64,000 nucleotides of DNA from Gordonia prachuapensis (GTDB lineage: Bacteria > Actinomycetota > Actinomycetes > Mycobacteriales > Mycobacteriaceae), in assembly GCF_036350515.1 (NCBI RefSeq), contig NZ_JAZDUE010000006.1, positions 1 through 64,000 of the forward strand, given 5' to 3'. A model generated the notes under the pieces. It worked only from the letters and a program-made list of their open reading frames with translations, was not told the DNA's origin and did not search any database. A program made the position numbers and the translations under genes. This document shows, piece by piece, positions 35,009 through 43,966 of the stretch. How positions within the stretch are numbered: position 1 is the first letter of the stretch; each line of letters begins with the position of its first letter.

Positions 35009-35884
35009 TCACTTCTTCGGCGGGAAGTACTTGATGAGCGCTTCCTGGACGACCGAGGTCGCGAGGGTGCCGTCACGCATCCAGAAGCGCCCGGACCCCA
35101 TGCCGCGGGAGCCGGAGGCCACCGGCGACCGGGTGGCGTAGAGCATCCAGTCGTCGAACCGGAACTCGCGGTGGAACCACATCGAGTGGTTGACGGTGGC
35201 GGCGAACAGCCGGTCGATACCCCAGGAGAGACCGTGGGTGGTGATGATCGAGTCGAGCACGGTGGTGTCCGAGGCGTAGCACATGGCCGCGACGTGCAGG
35301 ATCCGGTCGTCGGGCATCGCGCCGTCGGCCTTCATCCACACCCGGTTGTCCTTGAGCTTCTCTCCCGCGTCCCGCATCTTCCACGTCGGGTCGTTGGCGA
35401 ACCGGATGTCGATCGGGTGAAGGGCATTGACGAACGTGGCGATCCGATCCTCGTAGCCCTTGAAGTGTTCGCCGAGCGGCGGCAGTTCCTCCGGGTACGG
35501 GACCTGCGGGATCTCGACCGCGTGCTCGAGTCCGGCCGCGTTGTCCTGGAACGCGACGAGCATGGTGAACACCTCGGCGCCGTCCTGCATCGCCGTCACC
35601 TGGCGGTTCGCGAACGCCTTGCCGTCACGGAACCGGGCGACGTGGTACTCCATCGGCTTGTTGACGTCGCCGCCGCGGATGAAGTGCGCGTGCAGTGCGT
35701 GCACAGGTGGGGTACCCCGGGTGAGCGTGCGTGACGCGGCGACCACGCCCTGTCCCAGCAACTGTCCACCGAACGTCCGGGCCGTCTTCTGCTCGGGGTG
35801 CTGCCCGATGAAGAGGTCGTCGTCACGCTGTTCGACGTCGAGCAGGGCGAGCAGCTTGCCGAGGTCCTCGGATTGTGCGGTCAT
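35009..35884 (-). CDS. tesB: Acyl-CoA thioesterase II
   Basis: 291 residues with a double hot-dog fold. Blocks match TesB: ARTFGGQLLGQGVVAASRTL and HALHAHFIRGGDVNKPMEYH in the first domain; LHVAAMCYASDTTVLDSIIT with the catalytic Asp and NHSMWFHREFRFDDWMLYAT in the second. It hydrolyses medium and long acyl-CoA. Its place next to pyk matches tesB1 in mycobacteria (Rv1618 beside Rv1617). The intervening 284 bp here are filled with repeats. Confidence 0.92.
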   Translation of the reverse strand: MTAQSEDLGKLLALLDVEQRDDDLFIGQHPEQKTARTFGGQLLGQGVVAASRTLTRGTPPVHALHAHFIRGGDVNKPMEYHVARFRDGKAFANRQVTAMQDGAEVFTMLVAFQDNAAGLEHAVEIPQVPYPEELPPLGEHFKGYEDRIATFVNALHPIDIRFANDPTWKMRDAGEKLKDNRVWMKADGAMPDDRILHVAAMCYASDTTVLDSIITTHGLSWGIDRLFAATVNHSMWFHREFRFDDWMLYATRSPVASGSRGMGSGRFWMRDGTLATSVVQEALIKYFPPKK

Positions 35885-35936
35885 GAGAGCACACCCTATG
35901 TGTTCGGGGTCGCGTCACCGAGCGCGGCTTGCGGCG

Positions 35937-36170
35937 GGCCCTTCGTGACGCATCGCTCGTTCCTCGCGAGGCTCCTCAGGGACCGGGGGTGGGGACGCCT
36001 CGCGAGGCTCCTCAGGGACCGGGGTGGGGTCTCGGGTCTCGATACGCCTCCTCGCTGCCGCTCGTCGGCTACTCGACCAGCGGAAGGGGAGCGCTCGGTG
36101 GCTACTCGGGCGGCCCTTCGTGACGCATCGCTCGTTCCTCGCGAGGCTCCTCAGGGACCGGGGTGGGGTC
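35937..36170. repeat. GC-rich interspersed repeat cluster between tesB and pyk
   Basis: A unit of about 58 bp starting GGCCCTTCGTGACGCATCGC occurs at 35938-35994 and again, nearly identical, at 36112-36170. A shortened copy (CCTCGCGAGGCTCCTCAGGG onward) lies at 35998-36029. Between them, 36030-36083 contains GGTCTCGATACGCC and GGCTACTCGACCAGC, a motif pair I associate with interspersed palindromic repeats in Gordonia and relatives. The last copy ends in the pyk stop codon. Confidence 0.8.
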
Positions 36171-37611
36171 AGTGGTCCTGTTCGCCGATGCGGTGCACGT
36201 GGATCATGTTGGTGGAACCGACGGTTCCCGGGGGAGCGCCCGCCACGATCACCACGACGTCGCCTTCGTCGAGTCGCCCGATCTTCAACAGCTGGTGGTC
36301 GACCTGATCGATCATGTGGTCGGTGGTGTCTACGTGATTGACGATGAACGTCTCGGTGCCCCAACTCAATGCGAGCTGGCTCCGCACCTCCTGCATCGGG
36401 GTGAACGCGAGCAGTGGCAGCCGGGAGTGCAGTCGCGCCAGCCGGCGGACGGTGTCACCGGATTGGGTGAACGCCACCAGCGCCTTGACCTCGAGCCGTT
36501 CCCCGATGTCGCGGGCAGCGTAGGAGATGATGCCGCGTTTGGTGCGCGGCACATGTGAGAGCGGCGGCACGTCTCGCGGACCGGATTCCACCGCGTGGCA
36601 GATCTTGTTCATGGTGCGGACCGCGTCGATCGGCCAACTGCCGATCGAGGTCTCACCCGAGAGCATCACGGCGTCGGCGCCGTCGAGCACCGCGTTGGCG
36701 ACGTCCGATGCCTCGGCGCGTGTCGGACGCGAGTTCTCGATCATCGACTCCAGCATCTGTGTGGCGACGATGACGGGCTTGGCGTTCTCGCGCGCCATCT
36801 GGATCGCCCGCTTCTGCACCAGCGGGACCTGCTCGAGCGGCAGTTCCACACCCAGGTCGCCGCGGGCGACCATGATCGCGTCGAACGCCAGCACGATCGC
36901 CTCGAGGTTGTCGATGGCCTCCGGCTTCTCCAGCTTCGCGATCACCGGAACCCGGCGGCCCACCCGATCCATCACCTCGTGGACGAGCTCGATGTCGGCG
37001 GGGCTGCGCACGAACGAGAGGGCGATCATGTCCACGCCCAGCTTCAACGCGAACTCCAGGTCGGCGATGTCCTTCTCGGACAGGGCCGGCACCGACACGC
37101 TCATCCCGGGCAGCGACAATCCCTTGTTGTTGCTGACCGGTCCGCCCTCGGTGACCCGGCAGACCACGTCGTTGCCGTCGACGGCGGTCGCGGTCAGGCC
37201 GACCTTGCCGTCGTCGACGAGCAGGCGGTCGCCGACGGAGGCGTCCTCCGCGAGCTGCTTGTAGGTGGTCGACACCCGGTCCGGGGTGCCCTCGACGTCG
37301 TCGACGGTGATGCGGACCTCGTCACCGGTCTCCCACATCACCTGGCCATTCAGCGCTCCGTCATCGCGGAACTTGCCCAGTCGGATCTTGGGTCCCTGCA
37401 GGTCGGCGAGCACACCCACGGCCTTGCCGGCGGCATCGCTGGCCTTCCGGACCCGGGCGTAGGTCTCGCGATGGACCTCATGGCTACCGTGGCTCATGTT
37501 CATCCGGGCCACATCCATGCCCGCTTCGACGAGCTCTTTGAGCTTCTCGTCCGAGCTCGTGGCCGGACCAAGGGTGCAGACGATTTTTGTTCGACGTGTC
37601 ACTTCAGCCAC
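36169..37611 (-). CDS. pyk: Pyruvate kinase
   Basis: 480 residues, the usual bacterial length. Signatures include TKIVCTLGPATSSDEKL, ARMNMSHGSHEVH, GVLADLQGPKIRLGKF and the catalytic block IPVIAKLEKPEAIDNLEA type sequence (VPVIAKLEKPEAIDN), followed by IMVARGDLGVELPLEQVP and MLSGETSIGSWPIDAV. It converts phosphoenolpyruvate and ADP to pyruvate and ATP. The start codon is GTG. It is downstream of gltD by about 75 bp on the same strand, and its stop codon falls in a repeat copy. Confidence 0.96.
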   Translation of the reverse strand: MAEVTRRTKIVCTLGPATSSDEKLKELVEAGMDVARMNMSHGSHEVHRETYARVRKASDAAGKAVGVLADLQGPKIRLGKFRDDGALNGQVMWETGDEVRITVDDVEGTPDRVSTTYKQLAEDASVGDRLLVDDGKVGLTATAVDGNDVVCRVTEGGPVSNNKGLSLPGMSVSVPALSEKDIADLEFALKLGVDMIALSFVRSPADIELVHEVMDRVGRRVPVIAKLEKPEAIDNLEAIVLAFDAIMVARGDLGVELPLEQVPLVQKRAIQMARENAKPVIVATQMLESMIENSRPTRAEASDVANAVLDGADAVMLSGETSIGSWPIDAVRTMNKICHAVESGPRDVPPLSHVPRTKRGIISYAARDIGERLEVKALVAFTQSGDTVRRLARLHSRLPLLAFTPMQEVRSQLALSWGTETFIVNHVDTTDHMIDQVDHQLLKIGRLDEGDVVVIVAGAPPGTVGSTNMIHVHRIGEQDH

Positions 37612-37685
37612 TCTAGTCCGGTTGTCACGCCATCTCTATCCCGGCGACGATTGGTCACCTGAGCGCCACGTCGGATTCGAAATGG

Positions 37686-39191
37686 TCACCGCACCGACAG
37701 CGGCAAAGCTGCCGGCCGGACCGGCGACGGCAGATCCGAGCCACCCATCAGGAACTCGTCGACGGCCCGAGCTGTCGACCGCCCTTCGGCGATCGCCCAC
37801 ACGACGAGGGAGGCGCCGCGGTGCGCATCACCACAGACGAACACGCCGGGCGCATCGGTCTGCCAATCGCTTCCACACGACAGGACTCCCCTGCGGTTGG
37901 GCTCCAACGAAAGGTCGTCGAGCAGCGGGCCACCGCGGACGCCGGCAAAGCCGATCGCGAAAAGCGCCATGTCGCAGGGGATCTCGAACTCGTCGCCGAC
38001 GGGTGTGACCACCCGGCGACCGTCGGGTTCACGGGAGACCTGCACCTCGGCGAGCACCATCATGGTCACGTTGCCGTCGCTGTCACCCACGAACCGCTGC
38101 ACCGCCACCTCGTACTTACGCACACCGCCCTCGGCGTGTGCCGACGACGTCCGCATCACGAGCGGCCAGGTGGGCCACGGGGATCGGTCGTCGTCGCGGT
38201 CCTCCGGGAGCGCCGGGTTGTAGTCGAGCTGCACCACCGAGGCGGCCCCCTGGCGATGCGCGGTCCCCAGGCAGTCGGCGCCGGTGTCACCGCCGCCGAT
38301 GATGACGACATGCTTGCCGGCTGCGGTGATCGGCGTCGGGCCGTCACCCTCACATTCCTTGTTCGCCGGGACGAGGTGCTCCATCGCCAGGTGGACACCA
38401 TTGAGGTCGCGGCCGGGAACCGGGTTGTCGCGGGCCTCCATGGCCCCGATGGCGAGCACGACGGCGTCGTGGCGTGAGCGCAGGTCGTCCACCGACAGAT
38501 CGACGCCGACGTCGCAGCTCGTGACGAATTCCGTGCCCTCGGCACGCATCTGCGCGACGCGACGGTCGACGTCGGACTTGGGCAGTTTGTACTCCGGGAT
38601 GCCGTAGCGCAGCAGTCCGCCGAGCCGGTCGTCGCGCTCGTAGACCGTCACCTCGTGTCCTGCACGGGTGAGCTGCTGCGCGGCCGCGAGACCGGCCGGC
38701 CCCGAACCCACCACGCCGACCGATTTGCCCGTTGTGGCCGCGGGCGGCTCGGGACCGATGATCCCTTCGGCCCACGATTCGTAGGCGATGGTCTTCTCGA
38801 CGCGTTTGATCGTGACACTGCCGCCGGTGGTGGCCTCCGAGATCGACAGCACGCACGCCGCCTCACACGGTGCCGGACACACCAGCCCGGTGAACTCGGG
38901 GAAATTGTTCGTCGCGTGCAGTCGCGCGCTCGCCGCGTCCCATCGTCCCCGCCGCACCAGGTCGTTCCACTCCGGGATCAGATTGCCCAGTGGGCAGCCG
39001 GCAGTCCCCGAGTGACAGAACGGAATGCCGCAATCCATACACCGGCGGGCCTGCTCGGAGACCTCGGTCAACTCGAGCATCGGGTTGTCGGGATGGGCGT
39101 ACACGTCGCCCCAGTCCTGCACCCGCTCCCCGACCGGCCGGTACCTGGACTCCTTCTTCCCGACTTCCAGAAATCCGCGTGGATCAGCCAC
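37686..39191 (-). CDS. gltD: Glutamate synthase small subunit
   Basis: 501 residues. The N-terminal cysteine clusters RRCMDCGIPFCHSGTAGCPL and VCPAPCEAACVLSI hold [4Fe-4S] centres. VGVVGSGPAGLAAAQQL is the FAD fold and VVIIGGGDTGADCLGTA the NADPH fold. It passes electrons from NADPH to GltB for glutamate formation from glutamine and 2-oxoglutarate. Its start overlaps the gltB stop by 8 bp, so the subunits are co-translated. Confidence 0.95.
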   Translation of the reverse strand: MADPRGFLEVGKKESRYRPVGERVQDWGDVYAHPDNPMLELTEVSEQARRCMDCGIPFCHSGTAGCPLGNLIPEWNDLVRRGRWDAASARLHATNNFPEFTGLVCPAPCEAACVLSISEATTGGSVTIKRVEKTIAYESWAEGIIGPEPPAATTGKSVGVVGSGPAGLAAAQQLTRAGHEVTVYERDDRLGGLLRYGIPEYKLPKSDVDRRVAQMRAEGTEFVTSCDVGVDLSVDDLRSRHDAVVLAIGAMEARDNPVPGRDLNGVHLAMEHLVPANKECEGDGPTPITAAGKHVVIIGGGDTGADCLGTAHRQGAASVVQLDYNPALPEDRDDDRSPWPTWPLVMRTSSAHAEGGVRKYEVAVQRFVGDSDGNVTMMVLAEVQVSREPDGRRVVTPVGDEFEIPCDMALFAIGFAGVRGGPLLDDLSLEPNRRGVLSCGSDWQTDAPGVFVCGDAHRGASLVVWAIAEGRSTARAVDEFLMGGSDLPSPVRPAALPLSVR

Positions 39192-42100
39192 GTGCCGCCT
39201 CCATGATCGCTGAATCGACGTCGCGCCCTTCGGCTTCTGCCATCCGCGCGGCGTCGAGAACTCGTTTGTAGTCGCTCGGCATCACCTTGGTGAAGGCCAG
39301 GCATCGCCGTGGCCAGTCGGCGAGCATCGACGCGCCGATGGCCGACCCGGTCAGCTCGGTGTGGGTGGCGATGGTGTCGTGCAGGAACTGCAGATCGTCC
39401 GGGTCGGGGCGGAGGAGTTCGACCATCGCCGTGTTGACCTTGCCGGGGTCGAGGTCGTACACGTACGCGATGCCGCCGGACATACCGGCTGCGAAGTTTC
39501 GGCCGGTCGGTCCGAGGATCACCACGCGACCGCCGGTCATGTATTCGCAGGCATGGTCACCGACACCCTCGACGACCGCGGTGGCGCCCGAGTTGCGCAC
39601 CGAGAACCGTTCGCCGACCCGTCCCCGCAGATACACCTTGCCGGAGGTCGCGCCGTAGAGGATGGTGTTGCCCGCGATCACCTGGTCCTCGGCGATGAAC
39701 CATGCGTCCGGATTCGGTGCGACGATGATCTTCCCGCCGCATAGCCCCTTGCCGACATAGTCGTTGGTGTCACCGGAGAGCTTGATGGTGACGCCTGGCG
39801 GCAGGAACGCGCCGAGCGACTGGCCGGCCGACCCGGTCAGTTGAACGGTGATGGTGTCCTCGGCGAGACCTTCGGCCCCGTAGCGGCGGGTGACCTCGGC
39901 GCCGAGCAACGTGCCGACCGTCCGGTTCACGTTGCGTACCGGAAGTTCCAGCGTCACCGGATGCGCGTCTTCGAGGGCGCCCTCGGCGAGCTGGATGAAC
40001 GTCTGGTCGAGGGCACGGTCGAGGCCGTGGTCCTGGCCGCGGAGGCGCCGCGTCGGACCCTTGTCCTCGAACTTGCGGAAGATCGGCGTGAGGTCGAGGC
40101 CCTTGCTCTTCCAGTGCGCCACCGCCTCGTCGGTGTGCAACCGCTGCGACTGCCCGATGGCTTCGTCGAGAGTGCGATAACCCAACTGCGCCAGATACTT
40201 CCGGACATCCTCGGCGATGAACCGGAAGAAGTTGACCAGGTGCTCGGCCTGCCCGGTGAACCGCGACCGCAGCACCGGATTCTGCGTGGCCACGCCCACC
40301 GGGCAGGTGTCGAGGTGGCAGACACGCATCATGATGCATCCGGCGACGATGAGCGGCGCGGTCGAGAAGCCGTATTCCTCGGCCCCCAGCAGCGCCGCCA
40401 TGATGACGTCGCGCCCGGTACGCAGGGCGCCGTCGCACTGCACGGTGATGCGGTCACGCAGACCGTTGAGCATGAGCGTTTGCTGCGCATCGGCCAGGCC
40501 GATCTCCCACGGTGTGCCGGCATGCTTGAGCGACGTCAACGGCGATGCACCCGTTCCGCCGTCGTGGCCGGAGATGAGGACGACGTCGGCGTGCGCCTTG
40601 GACACGCCGGTGGCCACCGTGCCGACCCCGACGGCACTCACCAATTTGACGTGGATGCGCGCATCCTTGTTCGCGTTCTTGAGGTCGTGAATGAGTTGGG
40701 CGAGGTCCTCGATGGAGTAGATGTCGTGGTGTGGCGGCGGCGAAATCAGCGCGACACCCGGCGTGGAATGACGCGTCTTGGCGATCCACGGATACACCTT
40801 GTACGCCGGGAGTTGGCCGCCCTCACCGGGTTTCGCGCCCTGCGCCATCTTGATCTGGATGTCGGTTGCGTTGGTCAGATAGTCGCTGGTGACCCCGAAC
40901 CGTCCCGATGCCACCTGTTTGACGGCGCTGCGACGTTCCGGGTCGTAGAGGCGGTCGACGTCCTCGCCGCCCTCACCCGAGTTGGAGCGTCCACCGATCC
41001 GGTTCATCGCGATCGCGATCGTCTCGTGCGCCTCCGCCGAGATCGACCCGTAGCTCATCGCGCCGGTGTTGAACCGGGTCATGATGGCCTCGACCGGCTC
41101 GACCTCCTCGAGCGGGATAGGGTCCCGGGCGGACAGATCGAAATCGAACAGGCCGCGCAGCGTGCCGCCTTCGCGGGAGAGCTTGTCGACCTCGTCGGAG
41201 TACTTCTGGAAGATCTCCGCCTGACCGGTCTTGGTGGCGTGCTGCAGCAGGAAGATCGTCTCCGGGGTGAACAGATGCAGTTCGCCCTCCCGGCGGTACT
41301 GGTACTCGCCGCCGACATCGAGGCGGCGGTAGACCTGCTCGGTCGGGTTCTCCGGGAACGCGCGGTGGTGACGGATCCGCACCTCTTCGGCGAGTTCGTC
41401 GAGGCCCACGCCCTCGATCCGGGAGACGGTCCGGGTGAAGTATTCCTTGACGACCGCCGAGGACAGTCCCACCGCCTCGAACGCCTGCGCGCCGGTGTAG
41501 GAGCTGATGGTGGAGATGCCCATCTTGCTCATCACCTTGAGCACACCCTTGCCGAGCGCCTCCAGATAGTTTCGCGCGGCCTTCGACGGTGTGACACCGA
41601 TCAGTTCGCCCTCGCCGATCAGGTCGTCGATCGTCTCGAGTGCCAGGTAGGGATTGACCGCGGCGGCGCCGAAGCCGATGAGCAGGGCGATGTGGTGCAC
41701 CTCGCGGGCGTCGCCGGACTCGATGACGAGGGCGACCTTGGTGCGTTCCTTGGTCCGGACCAGGTGGTGATGCACCGCCGACGTCGCGAGCAGCGACGGG
41801 ATCGGCGCATGCTCACGATCGGTGTGCCGATCGGAGATGACGAGCGTGGTGTGGCCTTCAGCGATCGCCTGGCTGGCCCGCATCCGCAGATCCTCGAGAG
41901 CGTCGGCGAGACCCTGACCGCCCTCGGCGACCTCGTACAGGCCGTGCAGCACCTTCGCCGACAGGCCCGGGTTGTCCCCGTCGTCGTTGATGTGGACGAG
42001 TTTGGCGAGGTCGTCGTTGCCGATGACCGGCCAGTGCAGCAGGATCTGCCGGCACGAGGCCGCGGTCGGCGCCAGCAGATTCTGCTCGGGCCCCATCACG

Positions 42101-43755
42101 CGGGCCATCGAGGTCACGATCTCTTCGCGGATGGCGTCCAGCGGCGGGTTGGTGACCTGCGCGAACAGTTCGACGAAGTAGTCGTAGAGCAGGCGGGACC
42201 GCTTGGAGAGGACGGCGACGGGGGTGTCGGTGCCCATCGAACCGAGCGGCTCGTATCCGGCCGCCGCCATCGGGGTGAGCAGGACGCGCAGATCCTCCTC
42301 GGTGTATCCGAACGACAGCTGCCGACGCACCACCGTGTTGTGGTTGGGCTTGTAGACGGGGCGCGCGGGGAGCGTCGCGATGTCGAGCAGGCCGGCATGC
42401 AGCCACTCGTCGTAGGGCTCGGCGTGGATCAGGTCGGCCTTGATCTCCTCGTCGGGGATGATGCGTCCCTGCTGCGTGTCGACGAGGAACATACGACCGG
42501 GCTCCAGCCGGCCCTTCGCGACCACGTCGTCGACGGGGATGTCGAGGACGCCGGACTCGGAGGCGAGGATGACCCGACCGTCGCGGGTCTGCCACCACCG
42601 ACCGGGACGCAGACCGTTGCGGTCGAGCACCGCCCCGACGACCGTGCCGTCGGTGAAGGTAACGCACGCCGGACCGTCCCACGCCTCCATCAGCGACGCG
42701 TTGAACTGCAGGAATGCCCGCCGCTTCGGATCCATCACCGGCACGTTCTCCCACGCCTCGGGGACCATCAGCATCACGGCGTGGTGCACGCTGCGCCCGC
42801 CGAGGTGCAGCAGTTCGAGCACTTCGTCCAGCGACGCCGAGTCCGAGGCGTCGGGCGTGCAGATCGGGAAGGCGCGTTTGAGGTCGCCGGGGATGAGATC
42901 GGTCTCGAGCAGGGCCTCGCGGGCACGCATGCGGTTGCGGTTGCCGCGCACGGTGTTGATCTCCCCGTTGTGTGCGACGAACCGGAACGGGTGGGCCAGC
43001 GGCCACGAGGGGAAGGTGTTGGTCGAGAAGCGCGAGTGGACGATGGCGATCGCGCTGTGGCAGCGGTCATCGCGCAGGTCGTCGTAGTAGAGTGGGAGCT
43101 GCATCGTCGTGAGCATGCCCTTGTAGACCATGGTGCGGCTCGACAGCGACGGGAAGTACAGACCGGTGCCTGCCTCCTCGATCTCCGGTGTCAGACGCTC
43201 GGCCTGCTTGCGGAACGGATAGATGAAGCGGTCGAGGTCGAGTCCTCCGATCCGGCGCTCGCCGTCGGCCGGATCGACGGTGACGAACAACTGCATCATG
43301 TAGGGCATGCAGCCGAGCGCGGTCTCGCCGATGTCGGCACCCTCGACGTCGACGGGCAGTTCGCGCCATCCGAGGATGGTGATCCCCTCGTCGTCGGCGA
43401 GTGCGGTCACCCGCTCGATTGCACGCTCACGCAGGGCCGGGTCCGCCGGGAGAAAGCAGTTGCCGGCGGCATAGGTGTTCTCGCCGGCCGAGGTCGGCGC
43501 GGGCAGGTCGAAATCGACCACCGCGCGGAGTAGTTCGTCGGGGAGCTGGATGAGGATGCCCGCGCCGTCACCGCTGTTCACCTCGGCGCCTGCGGCACCA
43601 CGATGCTCCAGGTTCTCCAGGGCGAGGAGACCGTCGGCGACGATCGAATGCGACCGCCGTCCGTACACGTCGGTGACCATCGCGACGCCGCACGAATCGA
43701 CTTCTGCGGCGGGGTCGTACAGCCCCTGCTTGGCCGGCAACGCTGAAAACAACAT
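39184..43755 (-). CDS. gltB: Glutamate synthase large subunit
   Basis: 1523 residues. After a short propeptide, Cys22 in EVDSCGVAMVTDVYG is the N-terminal nucleophile of the class II amidotransferase domain. The FMN/synthase domain near 860-1230 has MSYGSISAEAHETIAIAMNR and SGHDGGTGASPLTSLKHAGT. CIMMRVCHLDTCPVGVATQN is the [3Fe-4S] site, and the C-terminal GXGXG helix domain contains EYMTGGRVVILGPTGRNF. It makes two glutamates from glutamine and 2-oxoglutarate. GAGG lies 6 nt before ATG. The upstream 211-bp gap contains a 16-bp palindrome. Confidence 0.96.
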   Translation of the reverse strand: MLFSALPAKQGLYDPAAEVDSCGVAMVTDVYGRRSHSIVADGLLALENLEHRGAAGAEVNSGDGAGILIQLPDELLRAVVDFDLPAPTSAGENTYAAGNCFLPADPALRERAIERVTALADDEGITILGWRELPVDVEGADIGETALGCMPYMMQLFVTVDPADGERRIGGLDLDRFIYPFRKQAERLTPEIEEAGTGLYFPSLSSRTMVYKGMLTTMQLPLYYDDLRDDRCHSAIAIVHSRFSTNTFPSWPLAHPFRFVAHNGEINTVRGNRNRMRAREALLETDLIPGDLKRAFPICTPDASDSASLDEVLELLHLGGRSVHHAVMLMVPEAWENVPVMDPKRRAFLQFNASLMEAWDGPACVTFTDGTVVGAVLDRNGLRPGRWWQTRDGRVILASESGVLDIPVDDVVAKGRLEPGRMFLVDTQQGRIIPDEEIKADLIHAEPYDEWLHAGLLDIATLPARPVYKPNHNTVVRRQLSFGYTEEDLRVLLTPMAAAGYEPLGSMGTDTPVAVLSKRSRLLYDYFVELFAQVTNPPLDAIREEIVTSMARVMGPEQNLLAPTAASCRQILLHWPVIGNDDLAKLVHINDDGDNPGLSAKVLHGLYEVAEGGQGLADALEDLRMRASQAIAEGHTTLVISDRHTDREHAPIPSLLATSAVHHHLVRTKERTKVALVIESGDAREVHHIALLIGFGAAAVNPYLALETIDDLIGEGELIGVTPSKAARNYLEALGKGVLKVMSKMGISTISSYTGAQAFEAVGLSSAVVKEYFTRTVSRIEGVGLDELAEEVRIRHHRAFPENPTEQVYRRLDVGGEYQYRREGELHLFTPETIFLLQHATKTGQAEIFQKYSDEVDKLSREGGTLRGLFDFDLSARDPIPLEEVEPVEAIMTRFNTGAMSYGSISAEAHETIAIAMNRIGGRSNSGEGGEDVDRLYDPERRSAVKQVASGRFGVTSDYLTNATDIQIKMAQGAKPGEGGQLPAYKVYPWIAKTRHSTPGVALISPPPHHDIYSIEDLAQLIHDLKNANKDARIHVKLVSAVGVGTVATGVSKAHADVVLISGHDGGTGASPLTSLKHAGTPWEIGLADAQQTLMLNGLRDRITVQCDGALRTGRDVIMAALLGAEEYGFSTAPLIVAGCIMMRVCHLDTCPVGVATQNPVLRSRFTGQAEHLVNFFRFIAEDVRKYLAQLGYRTLDEAIGQSQRLHTDEAVAHWKSKGLDLTPIFRKFEDKGPTRRLRGQDHGLDRALDQTFIQLAEGALEDAHPVTLELPVRNVNRTVGTLLGAEVTRRYGAEGLAEDTITVQLTGSAGQSLGAFLPPGVTIKLSGDTNDYVGKGLCGGKIIVAPNPDAWFIAEDQVIAGNTILYGATSGKVYLRGRVGERFSVRNSGATAVVEGVGDHACEYMTGGRVVILGPTGRNFAAGMSGGIAYVYDLDPGKVNTAMVELLRPDPDDLQFLHDTIATHTELTGSAIGASMLADWPRRCLAFTKVMPSDYKRVLDAARMAEAEGRDVDSAIMEAARG

Positions 43756-43798
43756 CTCGAACCTCCACTCGACTCGCTGACGAATCGCAAATGCTCGA

Positions 43799-43814
43799 TT
43801 GTCCTCAGGGACAA
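43799..43814. promoter_or_regulatory. 16-bp palindrome upstream of gltB
   Basis: TTGTCC-TCAG-GGACAA, with 6-bp perfect arms, lies 43 bp upstream of the gltB start in the gap behind lgt. The place suits an operator controlling gltBD, but no regulator can be named; it is not a recognisable GlnR or AmtR box. Confidence 0.4.
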
Positions 43815-43966
43815 CGCTGGCCCGTGGAGCAATGTCGGTGGCTGTAGTCGGATGGGCTGATCCGGCGCACCGTGATTCACCACTCTATCCGACCGAATCA
43901 GGCAATGCCGTCTACTGCGAGGCGATCGATGCCGGAGGTGGTGTGATTCCGGTGACGTGGGTGGCG

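Noticed and set aside
39841..43533. A 1230-codon plus-strand open frame opposite gltB
   Set aside because: It is a high-GC antisense shadow; gltB has all family motifs on the minus strand.
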